A DNA stretch of 64,000 nucleotides from Halomonas salipaludis (GCF_002286975.1 NZ_NSKB01000001.1:188733-252732); one strand, 5' to 3'. Positions 19,767-28,873 are shown, counted from the stretch's first letter. The notes: generated from the letters alone by a model not told the origin. Numbers and translations: made by a program.

Positions 19767-21011
19767 ATGAACGACTCGACTGCGGCTGCGGTGGAGCCTT
19801 CGCCAAGCCTGCCCAAGACGCTGCTGACCGGCGCCCAGATGCTGTTCGTGGCCTTCGGTGCGCTGGTGCTGGTGCCGCTGTTGACCGGCCTCGATCCCAG
19901 CGTGGCACTGTTCACCGCTGGTGCCGGCACGCTGGTGTTCCACGCCGTTACACGCCAGAGCGTGCCGGTGTTCCTGGCCTCGTCGTTCGCATTCATTGCG
20001 CCGATCCAGGGCTCGGTGGCCAGCTTCGGCGTCTCCGAGACCCTCGGCGGGCTGTTGGCGGCGGGCTTGGTCTACGTTGCCATGTCGCAAGTGGTGCGCG
20101 TCAAGGGCACGGATTGGCTGCACCGCGTGCTACCGGCGGTGGTGGTGGGGCCGGTGATCATGGTGATTGGCCTGGCGCTGGCGCCGGTGGCGGTGGACAT
20201 GGCCAGCGGCGAGACCAGCGAGCATATCGGCTACGGCCAGGCGATCACGCTGTCGATGATCAGCCTGTTGGTGACCCTGGTGCTGGCGGTGTTCGGCCGC
20301 GGCCTGTTGCGCCTGATTCCGATCATGGGAGGAATTGTCTGCGGCTATCTGCTGGCGCTGGCGATGGGCGTGGTCGACTTCTCGCCGGTGCGCGAGGCCA
20401 GCTGGCTGGCGCTGCCGAGTTTCACTGCGCCGAGCTTTCACTGGGCGGCGATCCTGTTCATGATCCCGGTGGCCATCGCCCCGGCGGTGGAGCACATTGG
20501 CGACATGGTGGCGATCGGCTCGGTGACGCGCAAGAACTACCTGGAGAAGCCTGGTCTGCACCGCACTCTGCTCGGCGATGGCCTGGCCACTTCAACCGCG
20601 GCGCTGTTTGGTGGCCCGCCCAATACCACCTACTCCGAAGTGACCGGGGCGGTGACCCTGACCCGCGCCTTCAACCCGCGCTACATGATCGTTGCCGCCT
20701 GCTTCGCCATCCTGCTGGCCTTCGTCGCCAAACTCGGCGCCGTGCTGCAGACCATCCCCGGGCCGGTGATGGGCGGGATCATGGTGTTGCTGTTCGGTTC
20801 CATCGCGGTGGTCGGCATGAACACCCTGGTGCGCGCCGGTCACTCGCTGACCGCGCCGCGCAACCTGGTGGTGGTGTCGCTGATCCTGGTGTTCGGCATC
20901 GGCGGGATGCAGTTCGGCGGCGGCCAGTTCACCCTGCAGGGCGTGAGCCTGGCGGCGGTGGTGGGGATCGCCCTCAACCTGATCCTGCCGCCGCCCCGTG
21001 AGGGCGAGTAA
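19767..21011 (+). CDS. uraA: Uracil permease, NCS2 family
   Basis: Encodes 414 residues with the 14-helix NCS2 pattern. The second substrate-helix motif AIAPAVEHIGDMVAIGSV and the GGPPNTTYSEVTGAV block match UraA, whose conserved glutamates bind uracil. A proton symporter in the inner membrane. The start ATG at 19767 lies eight bases after AGAGGA. It forms the uracil salvage unit with upp. Confidence 0.94.
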   Translation: MNDSTAAAVEPSPSLPKTLLTGAQMLFVAFGALVLVPLLTGLDPSVALFTAGAGTLVFHAVTRQSVPVFLASSFAFIAPIQGSVASFGVSETLGGLLAAGLVYVAMSQVVRVKGTDWLHRVLPAVVVGPVIMVIGLALAPVAVDMASGETSEHIGYGQAITLSMISLLVTLVLAVFGRGLLRLIPIMGGIVCGYLLALAMGVVDFSPVREASWLALPSFTAPSFHWAAILFMIPVAIAPAVEHIGDMVAIGSVTRKNYLEKPGLHRTLLGDGLATSTAALFGGPPNTTYSEVTGAVTLTRAFNPRYMIVAACFAILLAFVAKLGAVLQTIPGPVMGGIMVLLFGSIAVVGMNTLVRAGHSLTAPRNLVVVSLILVFGIGGMQFGGGQFTLQGVSLAAVVGIALNLILPPPREGE

Positions 21012-21015
21012 GCGC

Positions 21016-21597
21016 TCAGTGGTGGTGGCGTTCGCCGCTGCCGTCGGAGAATGACGGCGGGTTGTTGGCGCTGACGATCACGCACTCGCTGTCGCTGACG
21101 TTGCGAAAGCGGTGGGGCAGCCGCGAATCGAAGTAGTAGGCGTCGCCGGCGGTCAGCAGGCGCGCCTCGCCGTCGACGGTGAGCTCGATGGTACCGGCTA
21201 CCACCACACCGCCTTCCTCCCCCTCATGCTCGAGCATATCGGCGCCGGTATCGGCGCCGGGCGGATAGCGCTCGTGGATGATCGACATGCTGCGGTTGGG
21301 GCGCCGTGCGCCGACCAGTCGCCACGACAGCTGGCCATCGCCGATCTCAGTGAGCTCGCTGGCGCGATAGAAAACCCGCTCCTGGCTGGTCTGTTCGCCG
21401 GCGAAGAACTCGCTGATAGAGACTGGCATGGCATCGAGTATCTTCTTCAGCGAGCTGACCGACGGACTGACGCTGTTCTGTTCGATCAACGAAATGGTGC
21501 TGTTGGTCACACCGGCACGCTTGGCCAGTTCACGCTGCGAGAGCGTGGCCCGCAGCCGCAGCTGCTTGAGTCGTGCACCGACGTTGAAACCACTCAT
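21016..21597 (-). CDS. XRE-family regulator with C-terminal cupin domain
   Basis: Encodes 193 residues. An N-terminal helix-turn-helix (LKQLRLRATLSQRELAKRAGVTNSTISLIEQ, residues about 9-40) is followed by a linker and a cupin_2 barrel (about 110-178: GADTGADMLEHEGEEGGVV, GDAYYFDSRLPHRF). This is the PuuR/polyamine-type layout; the ligand is unknown. The C-terminus ends in three His. It converges with uraA only four bases from its stop. Its upstream gap to mobA (21598-21818) contains a long palindrome that might be its operator or another factor's. Confidence 0.85.
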   Translation of the reverse strand: MSGFNVGARLKQLRLRATLSQRELAKRAGVTNSTISLIEQNSVSPSVSSLKKILDAMPVSISEFFAGEQTSQERVFYRASELTEIGDGQLSWRLVGARRPNRSMSIIHERYPPGADTGADMLEHEGEEGGVVVAGTIELTVDGEARLLTAGDAYYFDSRLPHRFRNVSDSECVIVSANNPPSFSDGSGERHHH

Positions 21598-21752
21598 GCG
21601 CTGTCCTTGTTGAAGATCCTTGACGGCATGATAGCGCGTCGCCCTGGCAAAGATAAGCCGATGATCCGGCTATGACTTTAGCCCCGTATGGGTGTCGCTA
21701 CGGTCGCAGTGGCGGTACCCTTGGGGTAATCTGGAGCTAAAGACCTACGCCG

Positions 21753-21788
21753 CTGATCGGATTTGACCGTTCGGTCAAATCCGATCAG
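21753..21788. promoter_or_regulatory. 36-bp near-perfect palindrome upstream of mobA
   Basis: Arms of 17 bp (21753-21769 and 21772-21788) flank TT and are perfectly complementary. The centre reads TTTGACCGTTCGGTCAAA, which resembles TetR-family operators. It is 31 bases before the mobA start. A related but degenerate copy of the core (TTTGACCGCTCCGTCAAG) occurs at 15642-15659 upstream of the purine permease. No T-tract follows on either strand, so it is not a terminator. Confidence 0.7.
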
Positions 21789-21818
21789 GATCGTGGGGTA
21801 AACGACGAGGGGCGTGAC

Positions 21819-22430
21819 ATGAACCAGCGGCTGCCGCTTAGCGGAGTGATTCTTGCCGGCGGCCAGGGCCGGCGCATGGGTGGCTGCGACAAGGGCCTCA
21901 GCACCTTCCTGGGCCGGCCACTGGTCGCCCACGTGCGCGAGCGCCTGGCGCCCTACGTCGAGGAGGTGGTGATCAACGCCAACCGCCACCTTGAGGAGTA
22001 CCGGACGCTGGGCTGCCGTGTGGTGAGCGATCGCGAAGCGGGCTACCAAGGGCCGCTGATGGGCATCTGGAGCGGCCTGCTGGCCGCACGCCAGGCGTGG
22101 GTGGTGGTCGTGCCCTGCGACACCCCGGCGCTGCCCATGGCGCTAGTGCCGCGGCTATGGCAAGGCATCGGCGAGCACGACATCGCCGTCGCTCATGACG
22201 GCGAGCGTGCCCACCCGGTGGTGGCACTGATGCGCCGCGAACTGGCTGACGACCTGGCTACGGCACTCGCTGCCGGCGAGCGCAAGATCGACCGCTGGTA
22301 CGCCCGTCACGCCCAGTGCTACGTCGACTTCAGCGACTGCCCCGAGGCCTTCGCCAATCTCAACAATCCCGAACAGTGCCAGGTCCTCGAGCAGCGCCTG
22401 GGCAATGGCATGCCAACGGAATCGCGATGA
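21819..22430 (+). CDS. mobA: Molybdenum cofactor guanylyltransferase
   Basis: Encodes 203 residues. MobA attaches GMP to molybdopterin, making the MGD cofactor used by DMSO-reductase family enzymes. The nucleotide-binding loop LAGGQGRRMGGCDKG (residues about 13-27), SDREAGYQGPLMGI and VPCDTPALP are conserved. First gene of a six-gene mob/moe/moa operon. Its TGA overlaps the ATG of mobB, giving translational coupling. Confidence 0.95.
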   Translation: MNQRLPLSGVILAGGQGRRMGGCDKGLSTFLGRPLVAHVRERLAPYVEEVVINANRHLEEYRTLGCRVVSDREAGYQGPLMGIWSGLLAARQAWVVVVPCDTPALPMALVPRLWQGIGEHDIAVAHDGERAHPVVALMRRELADDLATALAAGERKIDRWYARHAQCYVDFSDCPEAFANLNNPEQCQVLEQRLGNGMPTESR

Positions 22431-22990
22431 CGCTGACCTTCGACGCGCAGCTACCGCTGCTGGGTATCGCCGCCTGGAGCGGCACCGGCAAGACTACCCT
22501 GCTCGAGGCCCTGTTGCCACGGCTGCAGGTCCGCGGGATCAAGGTGGCGGTGGTCAAGCATGCGCATCATGCCTTCGATATCGACCAGCCCGGCAAGGAC
22601 AGCTACCGCCTGCGTGAGGCGGGTGCGGCACCGATGCTGATCGCCTCGCGGGCGCGCACCGCGTTGATGTTCAATACGCCCGACGCCGCCGAGCCGGACC
22701 TGGCGCAGCTGCTCGCACAACTGGCGCCGCTGGCCCCCGACCTGGTACTGGTCGAAGGCTTCAAGGCCTGGCCGCTGCCCAAGCTCGAGCTGCACCGCGC
22801 GGCGCTGGGCAAGCCGCTGCTGGCGCCCGACGATCCCTGGGTGCGGGCGGTTGCCAGTCCCGATATGCTGGATCTGCCGGCCGGCGTCGAAGCGCTCGAC
22901 CTGGACGATCACCAGCGGCTGTGCGACTGGGTCGCCGCCTGGCAGCAGCGCTGGCCGCAGCAGGCGCTGCCGCGGGAGGTGCCGGCATGA
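22427..22990 (+). CDS. mobB: Molybdopterin-guanine dinucleotide biosynthesis adaptor MobB
   Basis: Encodes 187 residues. The P-loop WSGTGKTTLLEALLPRL is at about 16-32, VVKHAHHAFDIDQPGKDSYRLREAGA follows, and LVLVEGFKAWPLPKLELHR is conserved. MobB is a GTP-binding helper of MobA whose exact role is not settled. The start at 22427 overlaps the mobA stop (ATGA), and its stop overlaps the moeA start the same way. The C-terminal part (about 150-187) is longer than in short MobB forms. Confidence 0.93.
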   Translation: MTLTFDAQLPLLGIAAWSGTGKTTLLEALLPRLQVRGIKVAVVKHAHHAFDIDQPGKDSYRLREAGAAPMLIASRARTALMFNTPDAAEPDLAQLLAQLAPLAPDLVLVEGFKAWPLPKLELHRAALGKPLLAPDDPWVRAVASPDMLDLPAGVEALDLDDHQRLCDWVAAWQQRWPQQALPREVPA

Positions 22991-24237
22991 CACTGTCGTG
23001 TTTCGAGCTCGGCGAGCGCATGCTAAGCGTCGCCGAGGCGCGCACCGCCCTTGACGCACTGTTCGCCACCTCCCTCGACAGCGAACGGCTGCCACTCGAG
23101 GCGCTGCTGGGCCGGGTGCTGGCCGAGCCGTTGGTGTCGCCCATCGACGTGCCCCAGAACACCAATGCGGCGATGGATGGCATCGCGCTGGCCTGGCCCG
23201 AGCGCCCGGTGCGGCGCTGGCCGGTGGTCGGCGAGGTACTGGCCGGGCAGCGCTGGGGGCTGCCGCTGGCGGCGGGCACGGCGTTGCGCATCACCACCGG
23301 CGCGCCGCTGCCCGCGGGTGCGGACACGGTGATCATGAGCGAGCAGCTCGAGGCCGTGGGCGATCAGGCGGTCGAGATCAGCCGCACCGAGCGCGTCCAG
23401 CGCGGCCAGAACGTGCGCCAGGCCGGTGAGGACATCGCCTGCGGTCAGCGGGTGCTGGAGGCCGGTACTCGGCTGCAGCCCCAGCATCTCGGTCTGCTGG
23501 CCTCGCTGGGGCTGGCCGAGGCCCGGGTATATCGCCGGCCGCGGGTGGCGATCTTCTCCACCGGCGATGAAGTTACTGCGCCCGGCCAGCCGCTGCCGGC
23601 GGTAGGCATCTATGATGCCAATCGCTATACGCTGCACGGCATGTTGACGCGGCTCGGCGCCGAGGTCTGTGACCTGGGGATTCTTGCCGACCGCCGCGAC
23701 GAGGTGGTCAGCGCCCTGGGCGACGCCGCCCGTGACCACGACATGTTGATCACCAGCGGTGGTGTCTCGGTGGGCCAGGCCGACTGGATCAAGGCGGCGC
23801 TCAATGAGCTCGGCGAGCTCGGTTTCTGGCGTATCGCCATTCGCCCAGGGCGGCCGCTGGCCTGCGGCCGACTGGGGGCGCGCCAGGTTCCCTTCTTTGG
23901 CCTGCCGGGCAACCCGGTGGCGGTGATGGTGACCTTTCTCGAGTTCGTGCAGCCGGTGCTGCGGCGCCTGCAGGGCGAGCCGGACTGGCAGCCACCGCGG
24001 CTGACGGCGCGCAGCGAGGCGCCGCTGAAGAGCCGCCTGGAGCGCGTCGACTTCCTGCGCGGGGTCTACCGCTGCGACGCCGACGGCCAGCTGTGGGTAC
24101 GCAGTACCGGCGCCCAGGGCTCGGGTATTCTGTCCTCGATGAGCGCGGCCAACTGCTTGATCGAGATCGATGCATCGCGTGCAGGGGTGGCCGGCGGCGA
24201 GACCGTGACCCTGCAACCCTTCGACAGTCTGATATGA
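22987..24237 (+). CDS. moeA: Molybdopterin molybdotransferase
   Basis: Encodes 416 residues. MoeA inserts molybdate into adenylated molybdopterin. The substrate region [25 protein letters not shown], the third domain [15 protein letters not shown] with VGIYDANRY, and [13 protein letters not shown] plus [15 protein letters not shown] are present. Its ATG overlaps the mobB stop. It is followed by the moaC-moaD fusion after 13 bases. Confidence 0.95.
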   Translation: MTLSCFELGERMLSVAEARTALDALFATSLDSERLPLEALLGRVLAEPLVSPIDVPQNTNAAMDGIALAWPERPVRRWPVVGEVLAGQRWGLPLAAGTALRITTGAPLPAGADTVIMSEQLEAVGDQAVEISRTERVQRGQNVRQAGEDIACGQRVLEAGTRLQPQHLGLLASLGLAEARVYRRPRVAIFSTGDEVTAPGQPLPAVGIYDANRYTLHGMLTRLGAEVCDLGILADRRDEVVSALGDAARDHDMLITSGGVSVGQADWIKAALNELGELGFWRIAIRPGRPLACGRLGARQVPFFGLPGNPVAVMVTFLEFVQPVLRRLQGEPDWQPPRLTARSEAPLKSRLERVDFLRGVYRCDADGQLWVRSTGAQGSGILSSMSAANCLIEIDASRAGVAGGETVTLQPFDSLI

Positions 24238-24250
24238 GGCATGCAACGTT

Positions 24251-25060
24251 ATGAGCCTGACCCATCTCAACGCCCGCGGCGAGGCCCATATGGTGGATGT
24301 CGCCGACAAGCAGGAGAGCCGCCGTGAGGCGCTGGCGGGCGGCAGCATCAGCATGCGCCCAGCGACGCTCGCGCTGCTGGCCGAGGGCGGCCTGCCCAAG
24401 GGCGACGTACTGGCTACCGCACGCATCGCCGGCATACAGGCAGCCAAGCGCACCCATGAGCTGATCCCGCTGTGTCACCAACTGGCGCTGTCCAAGGTCA
24501 GCGTCGATTTTCGCCTCGACGAGCAGCGCAGCTGTGTCGAGGTCACCGCGACCTGCCGTCTGAACGGCCGCACCGGGGTCGAAATGGAGGCGTTGACGGC
24601 AGTCTCGGTGGCCTGCCTGACGCTGTATGACATGTGCAAGGCCGTCGACAAGGATATGCAGATCGGCGCGATCCGTCTGCTATCCAAGACCGGCGGCAAG
24701 TCCGGCGACTATCGCCGCAGTGAGATGCCGCCAAGCGTTGGCCCTCAGATCGTCACCGATGACTGCTACAGTGGTGAAGTAAGCCTCGGGCCGCATGCCG
24801 ATTCGCGCAGCGTACGGGTCAAGTGCCTGGCTGAACTGCGCGAGCGGCTGGGCGTAAGCGAGCTGGAAATTCCCGTCGCCTCGCTGGCACGTCCTGACGT
24901 CGCCGCGCTCAAACAGGCTCTCAAGGCGCGCGATGCCAACTTCGCACTACTCGAAGAGGGGCGCATCCTGTGCGCCGTCAATCAAGTCATGGGTGGCGAT
25001 GATACGCCGCTGACCGAAGGTGACGAGGTGGCGTTCTTTCCCCCCGTCACGGGAGGTTGA
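24251..25060 (+). CDS. moaC: MoaC-MoaD fusion protein
   Basis: Encodes 269 residues in one uninterrupted frame. Residues 1-160 are MoaC, the cyclic pyranopterin monophosphate synthase accessory enzyme (start [17 protein letters not shown], then [26 protein letters not shown] and [12 protein letters not shown]). Residues about 185-269 are MoaD, the small sulfur carrier subunit of molybdopterin synthase ([14 protein letters not shown], then [11 protein letters not shown]), ending in the required Gly-Gly. The linker is about 20-25 residues. MoaC and MoaD are normally separate; here the carrier is tethered to the enzyme that makes the precursor it will modify. The moaE start follows two bases after the stop. 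Confidence 0.93.
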   Translation: MSLTHLNARGEAHMVDVADKQESRREALAGGSISMRPATLALLAEGGLPKGDVLATARIAGIQAAKRTHELIPLCHQLALSKVSVDFRLDEQRSCVEVTATCRLNGRTGVEMEALTAVSVACLTLYDMCKAVDKDMQIGAIRLLSKTGGKSGDYRRSEMPPSVGPQIVTDDCYSGEVSLGPHADSRSVRVKCLAELRERLGVSELEIPVASLARPDVAALKQALKARDANFALLEEGRILCAVNQVMGGDDTPLTEGDEVAFFPPVTGG

Positions 25061-25062
25061 TG

Positions 25063-25515
25063 ATGATTCGAATCCAGCAGGCATCGTTCGATCCCGGCGC
25101 CGAGCAGCTTGCGCTTTGCGAGGGGCGTAGCGATATCGGCGCGGTGGTCTGTTTCACTGGCCTGGTGCGCGACTTCAATGAGAAACCCGACGTCGAGGCG
25201 CTGAGCCTCGAGCACTACCCGGGCATGACCGAAGCGGCGTTGGAGCAGATCGTCGCTGAGGCCGAGCAGCGCTGGCCGCTTGACGGCGTACGGCTGATTC
25301 ACCGGGTCGGCAAGCTGTTACCGGGCGATGCTATCGTGCTGGTGGCGGTGGCCAGTGCGCACCGGCGCGCAGCGTTCGAGGCCTGTGATTTCATCATGGA
25401 CTACCTCAAGACACGGGCGCCGTTCTGGAAGAAAGAACACACCTGTCACGGCGACTACTGGGTGGCTGAGCGAAGCACCGACAAACATGCTGCACGCCGT
25501 TGGGAGACTGTATGA
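25063..25515 (+). CDS. moaE: Molybdopterin synthase catalytic subunit
   Basis: Encodes 150 residues. MoaE transfers sulfur from MoaD thiocarboxylate to cPMP, forming molybdopterin. Conserved blocks are [38 protein letters not shown] and [18 protein letters not shown]. Tandem ATGs occur at 25060 and 25063; 25063 is preferred because it is six bases from GGGAGG. Its partner MoaD is fused to MoaC just upstream. Its stop overlaps the moaA start (ATGA). Confidence 0.95.
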   Translation: MIRIQQASFDPGAEQLALCEGRSDIGAVVCFTGLVRDFNEKPDVEALSLEHYPGMTEAALEQIVAEAEQRWPLDGVRLIHRVGKLLPGDAIVLVAVASAHRRAAFEACDFIMDYLKTRAPFWKKEHTCHGDYWVAERSTDKHAARRWETV

Positions 25516-26498
25516 CGACGTTGATCGATGACTTCAACCGCCGCGTGCGCTACGTGCGTATTTCGGTGACCGACCGCTGCGATTTCCGCTGCGTCTACTG
25601 CATGAGCGAGGAGATGACCTTCCTGCCGCGCGCCCAGATATTGACCCTGGAAGAGCTGTCAATGGTGGCGCGGGCCTTCGTCGAGCTCGGCGTGGAGAAG
25701 GTCCGGCTGACCGGCGGCGAGCCGCTGGTACGGCGCGGCATCGAGCAGCTGGTCGACGAGATTGGCAGCCTGGGGCTCGCCGACTTTGCCATGACTACCA
25801 ATGGTGCCGGCCTGGTCAAGCACGCCAAGGCGCTGCGCGATGGCGGCCTCAAGCGACTCAATATCAGCCTCGATTCGCTGGATGCCGAAAAATTTCGACA
25901 GCTTACCCGCACCGGGGACCTGCACAAGGTGATCGACGGCATTCGCGCCGCCCGCGACGCAGGCTTCGAGCGCATCAAGCTCAATGCCGTGGTGCTCAAG
26001 GGGCGCAACGACGATGAAGTGGTCGACCTGGTCGAGTTCGCGCGCCGTGAAGCCCTCGACATTAGCTTTATCGAGGAGATGCCGCTTGGCGACGTCTCGG
26101 ATCACTCCCGTGCGGAAACCTTCTGTTCCAGTGACGAGGTGCAGGAGCTGATCGAGGCACGCTATCCGCTGCTGCCTACTACCGAGAGCACCCTTGGGCC
26201 GTCGCGCTACTTCCGCATGGCCGACAGTGACTCGCGGATCGGCTTCATCTCTCCCCACAGCCATAACTTCTGTTCGACATGCAATCGTGTCCGCGTCACG
26301 GTGGAAGGGCGCCTGCTGCTGTGTCTGGGCAATGAGCACTCGGTAGATCTGCGCGCGGTACTGCGCCGCCATCCGGGGGATATGGATGCCCTCAAGACGG
26401 CAATTATCGATGCCATGCCGCTCAAGCCCGAGCGCCACCATTTCACCACCGACGGGGACGTTCAGGTGGTTCGCTTTATGAATATGACCGGAGGCTAG
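25512..26498 (+). CDS. moaA: GTP 3',8-cyclase (radical SAM)
   Basis: Encodes 328 residues. MoaA cyclises GTP in the first committed step to molybdenum cofactor. The radical SAM cluster motif CDFRCVYC is at 17-24, the second cluster is [18 protein letters not shown] near the C-terminus, and the protein ends in the typical Gly-Gly tail (MTGG). [11 protein letters not shown] and NISLDSLD are also conserved. Last gene of the operon, with a terminator 44 bases after the stop. Confidence 0.97.
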   Translation: MTTLIDDFNRRVRYVRISVTDRCDFRCVYCMSEEMTFLPRAQILTLEELSMVARAFVELGVEKVRLTGGEPLVRRGIEQLVDEIGSLGLADFAMTTNGAGLVKHAKALRDGGLKRLNISLDSLDAEKFRQLTRTGDLHKVIDGIRAARDAGFERIKLNAVVLKGRNDDEVVDLVEFARREALDISFIEEMPLGDVSDHSRAETFCSSDEVQELIEARYPLLPTTESTLGPSRYFRMADSDSRIGFISPHSHNFCSTCNRVRVTVEGRLLLCLGNEHSVDLRAVLRRHPGDMDALKTAIIDAMPLKPERHHFTTDGDVQVVRFMNMTGG

Positions 26499-26541
26499 CG
26501 GACAATTCTGCCACCCTGGCGATACTTGTCTGCCGCCAACG

Positions 26542-26574
26542 CCCGCCCTACCGATCGAGAGTGGCGGGTTTTTT
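26542..26574 (+). terminator. Terminator of the mob/moe/moa operon
   Basis: CCCGCC (26542-26547) pairs with GGCGGG (26563-26568) across a 15-base loop and is followed by six T. Confidence 0.75.
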
Positions 26575-26588
26575 CTTGCGGTCTTTTC

Positions 26589-26616
26589 TTGCCATGACGT
26601 AATATCGGCTTATACT
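26589..26616 (+). promoter_or_regulatory. Sigma70 promoter of the H-NS-like gene
   Basis: TTGCCA (26589-26594), a 16-base spacer and TATACT (26611-26616) lie in an AT-richer stretch 56 bases before the start codon. Confidence 0.65.
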
Positions 26617-26671
26617 TTTTAGCCAGGTATCGCGTGTATGTGTTCCCTGACTTTTACTAAGGAGGAGGCCG

Positions 26672-26962
26672 ATGTCTTCCGAATCTCTGGAGCGTATCGC
26701 TCGCAATAAGAACGTTGCTCGTGCCGCGGCGCGTCAGCTGAGCATGGAGCAATTGCACAAACTCGCCGAGGTCATCGGCGAAGTGATCGAGCAGAAACAG
26801 GACGAGGACAAGCAGCGCCAGCAAGAGGAAGCCATGAAGGAGCGCAAGCTGGCCGAGATTCGTGAGGCCATCAACGACGCCGGGCTTTCTCTGGACGACC
26901 TGGTCGGCGAGCAGCCCAAGCGTCGTCGTGGGCGCCCGCCGAAGAACGCCAAGAAAGAGTGA
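26672..26962 (+). CDS. Short H-NS-like nucleoid protein with AT-hook tail
   Basis: Encodes 96 residues. The first 75 are almost all helical and charged (MSSESLERIARNKNVARAAA, then EQLHKLAEVIGEVIEQK and REAINDAGLSLDDLV) and resemble the H-NS oligomerisation domain. The last 15 are basic with the AT-hook core RGRPPK at about residues 86-91. The usual H-NS C-terminal domain (about 45 residues with TWSGRGRxP) is missing, so DNA contact would rest on the AT-hook alone. It has a perfect AAGGAGG ribosome site and a good promoter. It is probably an abundant nucleoid protein; direct homology to H-NS is inferred from pattern. Confidence 0.75.
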   Translation: MSSESLERIARNKNVARAAARQLSMEQLHKLAEVIGEVIEQKQDEDKQRQQEEAMKERKLAEIREAINDAGLSLDDLVGEQPKRRRGRPPKNAKKE

Positions 26963-26992
26963 CTCGTCGAGCCAACGGCAATTCGGCACAGT

Positions 26993-27022
26993 GACAAGGC
27001 GAGCCTCCGGGCTCGCCTTGTC
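26993..27022 (+). terminator. Hairpin after the H-NS-like gene
   Basis: A 13-bp perfect stem (GACAAGGCGAGCC / GGCTCGCCTTGTC) with a TCCG loop lies between convergent genes. There is no T-tract on either strand, so it may be a Rho-assisted or processing hairpin. Confidence 0.45.
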
Positions 27023-27065
27023 GTGTGGGTGAGGCGTCGCAGTAGGTGGGGCCGGTGGGCTATCG

Positions 27066-28721
27066 CTAGTGGGGTTCGCCGGCCAGCAGCTGCAGATGCA
27101 CGGTAGGCAGATGGCGCATGCGCTCACCCAGGTAGTCGATCATGCGCGGCTGGAGCCGGCGGCGCAGTTCGGCGAGGTCGTCGGCGTCGAGCTCCTGCAA
27201 CTGATGGTCGAGCCAGTCCCCCAGGTCATCTGCATCGAGATGCGAGGCGGCACTGTCATCGACCACCATCCGGCCGATACGGGTCCAGCCGTCGCCGTCG
27301 GGCGTCACGGTGATGGCCAGGAACAGGCTGCCGCGGCGCGATGCATCGCTGCCGTTGAGGCCCGGCGCCGGGGTCACGGCATTCTGGCTGACGATGCAGG
27401 GCGGCTGTGGGTGGCGGCTCTCGAGCTGCAGGCCTTGGCCATCGAAGCGCATCAGGTCGCCGTTGACCGGAATCAGCGGGGCAGCGATGCCGAGCTGCTC
27501 GGCGAGTGCTACGTGCGCCTGCTGATGGCGCCGCTCGCCGTGTACCGGCAGCAGGTGGCGCGGCTTGATCCAGTCATAGAAGGTCGCCAGTTCGCCCTGG
27601 GCCGGATGCCCGGAGGCGTGCAGTTCAGGATGCTGATGCTCATCGAAGAGGGTCACGCCGAGCCGACGCAGGCCGAGCTGCAGGCGCTCGATCAAGCGCT
27701 CGTTGCCGGGAATCGCCTTGGCCGAGAAGATCACGCTGTCGCCGGCCACCAACTCGAAGTGGGGATGACGATTCTGCGCCAGCCGCGACAGCGCAGCGCG
27801 CGGCTCGCCCTGGCTGCCGGTGGCGATCACCAGCACCTCCTCGGGGGGCAGGTAGCCGAGATCGCGCACCGGCACCAGCGGCGGCAGGTCATCCAGATAG
27901 CCGAGCCCGCGCGCCACGCCGACCATGCGTTCCATGGAGCGTCCCATCAGGCACACTCGGCGGCCGGTGCGCGCCGCCGCACGACCCACCGCCAGCACCC
28001 GCGCCAGGTTGCTGGCGAAACAGCTGACGATCACTCGCCCGGGGCAGGCGGCCAGGGTACGTTCGAGTGCCCGGGCGACGTCGCCCTCGCTGCGCGAATG
28101 GCCGGGCAGGGTGGCATTGGTGGAGTCGCCGATCACCAGGTCGACCGGCGCCAGCGACTGGAATAGCGCCGGGTCCATCGGTGCACCGATCAGCGGCTCG
28201 GGGTCGAGCTTCCAGTCGCCGCTGTGCAGGACCTTGTGATGCGGGGTCATGATCAGCAGCGCACAGCTTTCCGGAATCGAGTGGGTCAGCGGCAGGTAGC
28301 GCAGGCTGAAAGGGCCGTTGTCCAGCGCCTCGCCGGGTTCGATCACCTTGATCGCATCACTCGCCAGGCCGCGTTCGTGGAACTTGGCGCGCAGCAGGCC
28401 GGCGGCCAGCGGCGTGGCGTAGATTGGACAACCCCAGCGCGGCCACAGCCACGCCGCCGCGCCGATATGGTCCTCATGGCCGTGGGTGATGATCAGCGCC
28501 TGGGGTGCGATCTCCAAGCTCGCCAGGGTGGTCAGGTTGGGTACCTGCAGCGGCGTGTCGGGCAGGTCCTGGCGAATCATCATCCCGCAGTCCACCGCCA
28601 GCCAGTGATCCTGATAGCCGTAAAGCGTAAGGTTCATGCCGATCTCGCCGCAGCCACCGAGGGGCAGCAGCTTGAGCGGCGGGTGCTGGCGACGGCGAAC
28701 GGTAACGCGGGGTTGCGGCAT
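27066..28721 (-). CDS. RNase J-like metallo-beta-lactamase/beta-CASP nuclease
   Basis: Encodes 551 residues. The metal-binding HGHEDHIG starts at His80, with SGDWKLDPEPL, GDSTNA, beta-CASP motif A region SCFASNLARV, GRSMERMVG, TGSQGEPRAAL and the conserved HASGHPAQGEL. This is the RNase J layout (exo/endonuclease acting on RNA 5' ends), usual length 550-560 residues. Gammaproteobacteria rely mainly on RNase E, so an RNase J type is less usual though known in some. It is monocistronic, convergent with the H-NS-like gene and divergent from purU. Confidence 0.85.
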   Translation of the reverse strand: MPQPRVTVRRRQHPPLKLLPLGGCGEIGMNLTLYGYQDHWLAVDCGMMIRQDLPDTPLQVPNLTTLASLEIAPQALIITHGHEDHIGAAAWLWPRWGCPIYATPLAAGLLRAKFHERGLASDAIKVIEPGEALDNGPFSLRYLPLTHSIPESCALLIMTPHHKVLHSGDWKLDPEPLIGAPMDPALFQSLAPVDLVIGDSTNATLPGHSRSEGDVARALERTLAACPGRVIVSCFASNLARVLAVGRAAARTGRRVCLMGRSMERMVGVARGLGYLDDLPPLVPVRDLGYLPPEEVLVIATGSQGEPRAALSRLAQNRHPHFELVAGDSVIFSAKAIPGNERLIERLQLGLRRLGVTLFDEHQHPELHASGHPAQGELATFYDWIKPRHLLPVHGERRHQQAHVALAEQLGIAAPLIPVNGDLMRFDGQGLQLESRHPQPPCIVSQNAVTPAPGLNGSDASRRGSLFLAITVTPDGDGWTRIGRMVVDDSAASHLDADDLGDWLDHQLQELDADDLAELRRRLQPRMIDYLGERMRHLPTVHLQLLAGEPH

Positions 28722-28873
28722 GAGCGGCTGCGGCCTGATGAGAGCGGACTTTCATCATACGGGAAGGCTCGCCGGCCCCACAACGCGCGTGTTCCGATGC
28801 CGTTGAATTCGTTACACTAACGCCGAGCCTGGCGGCGCCATGGCGTCTTCTCTTTTCCACTGATGGTTACCCG

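Noticed and set aside
19760-21001. Alternative frame starting at an ATG just after the uraA ribosome site
   Set aside because: It encodes Gly/Ala/Arg-rich sequence without helices; the uraA frame has all NCS2 motifs.
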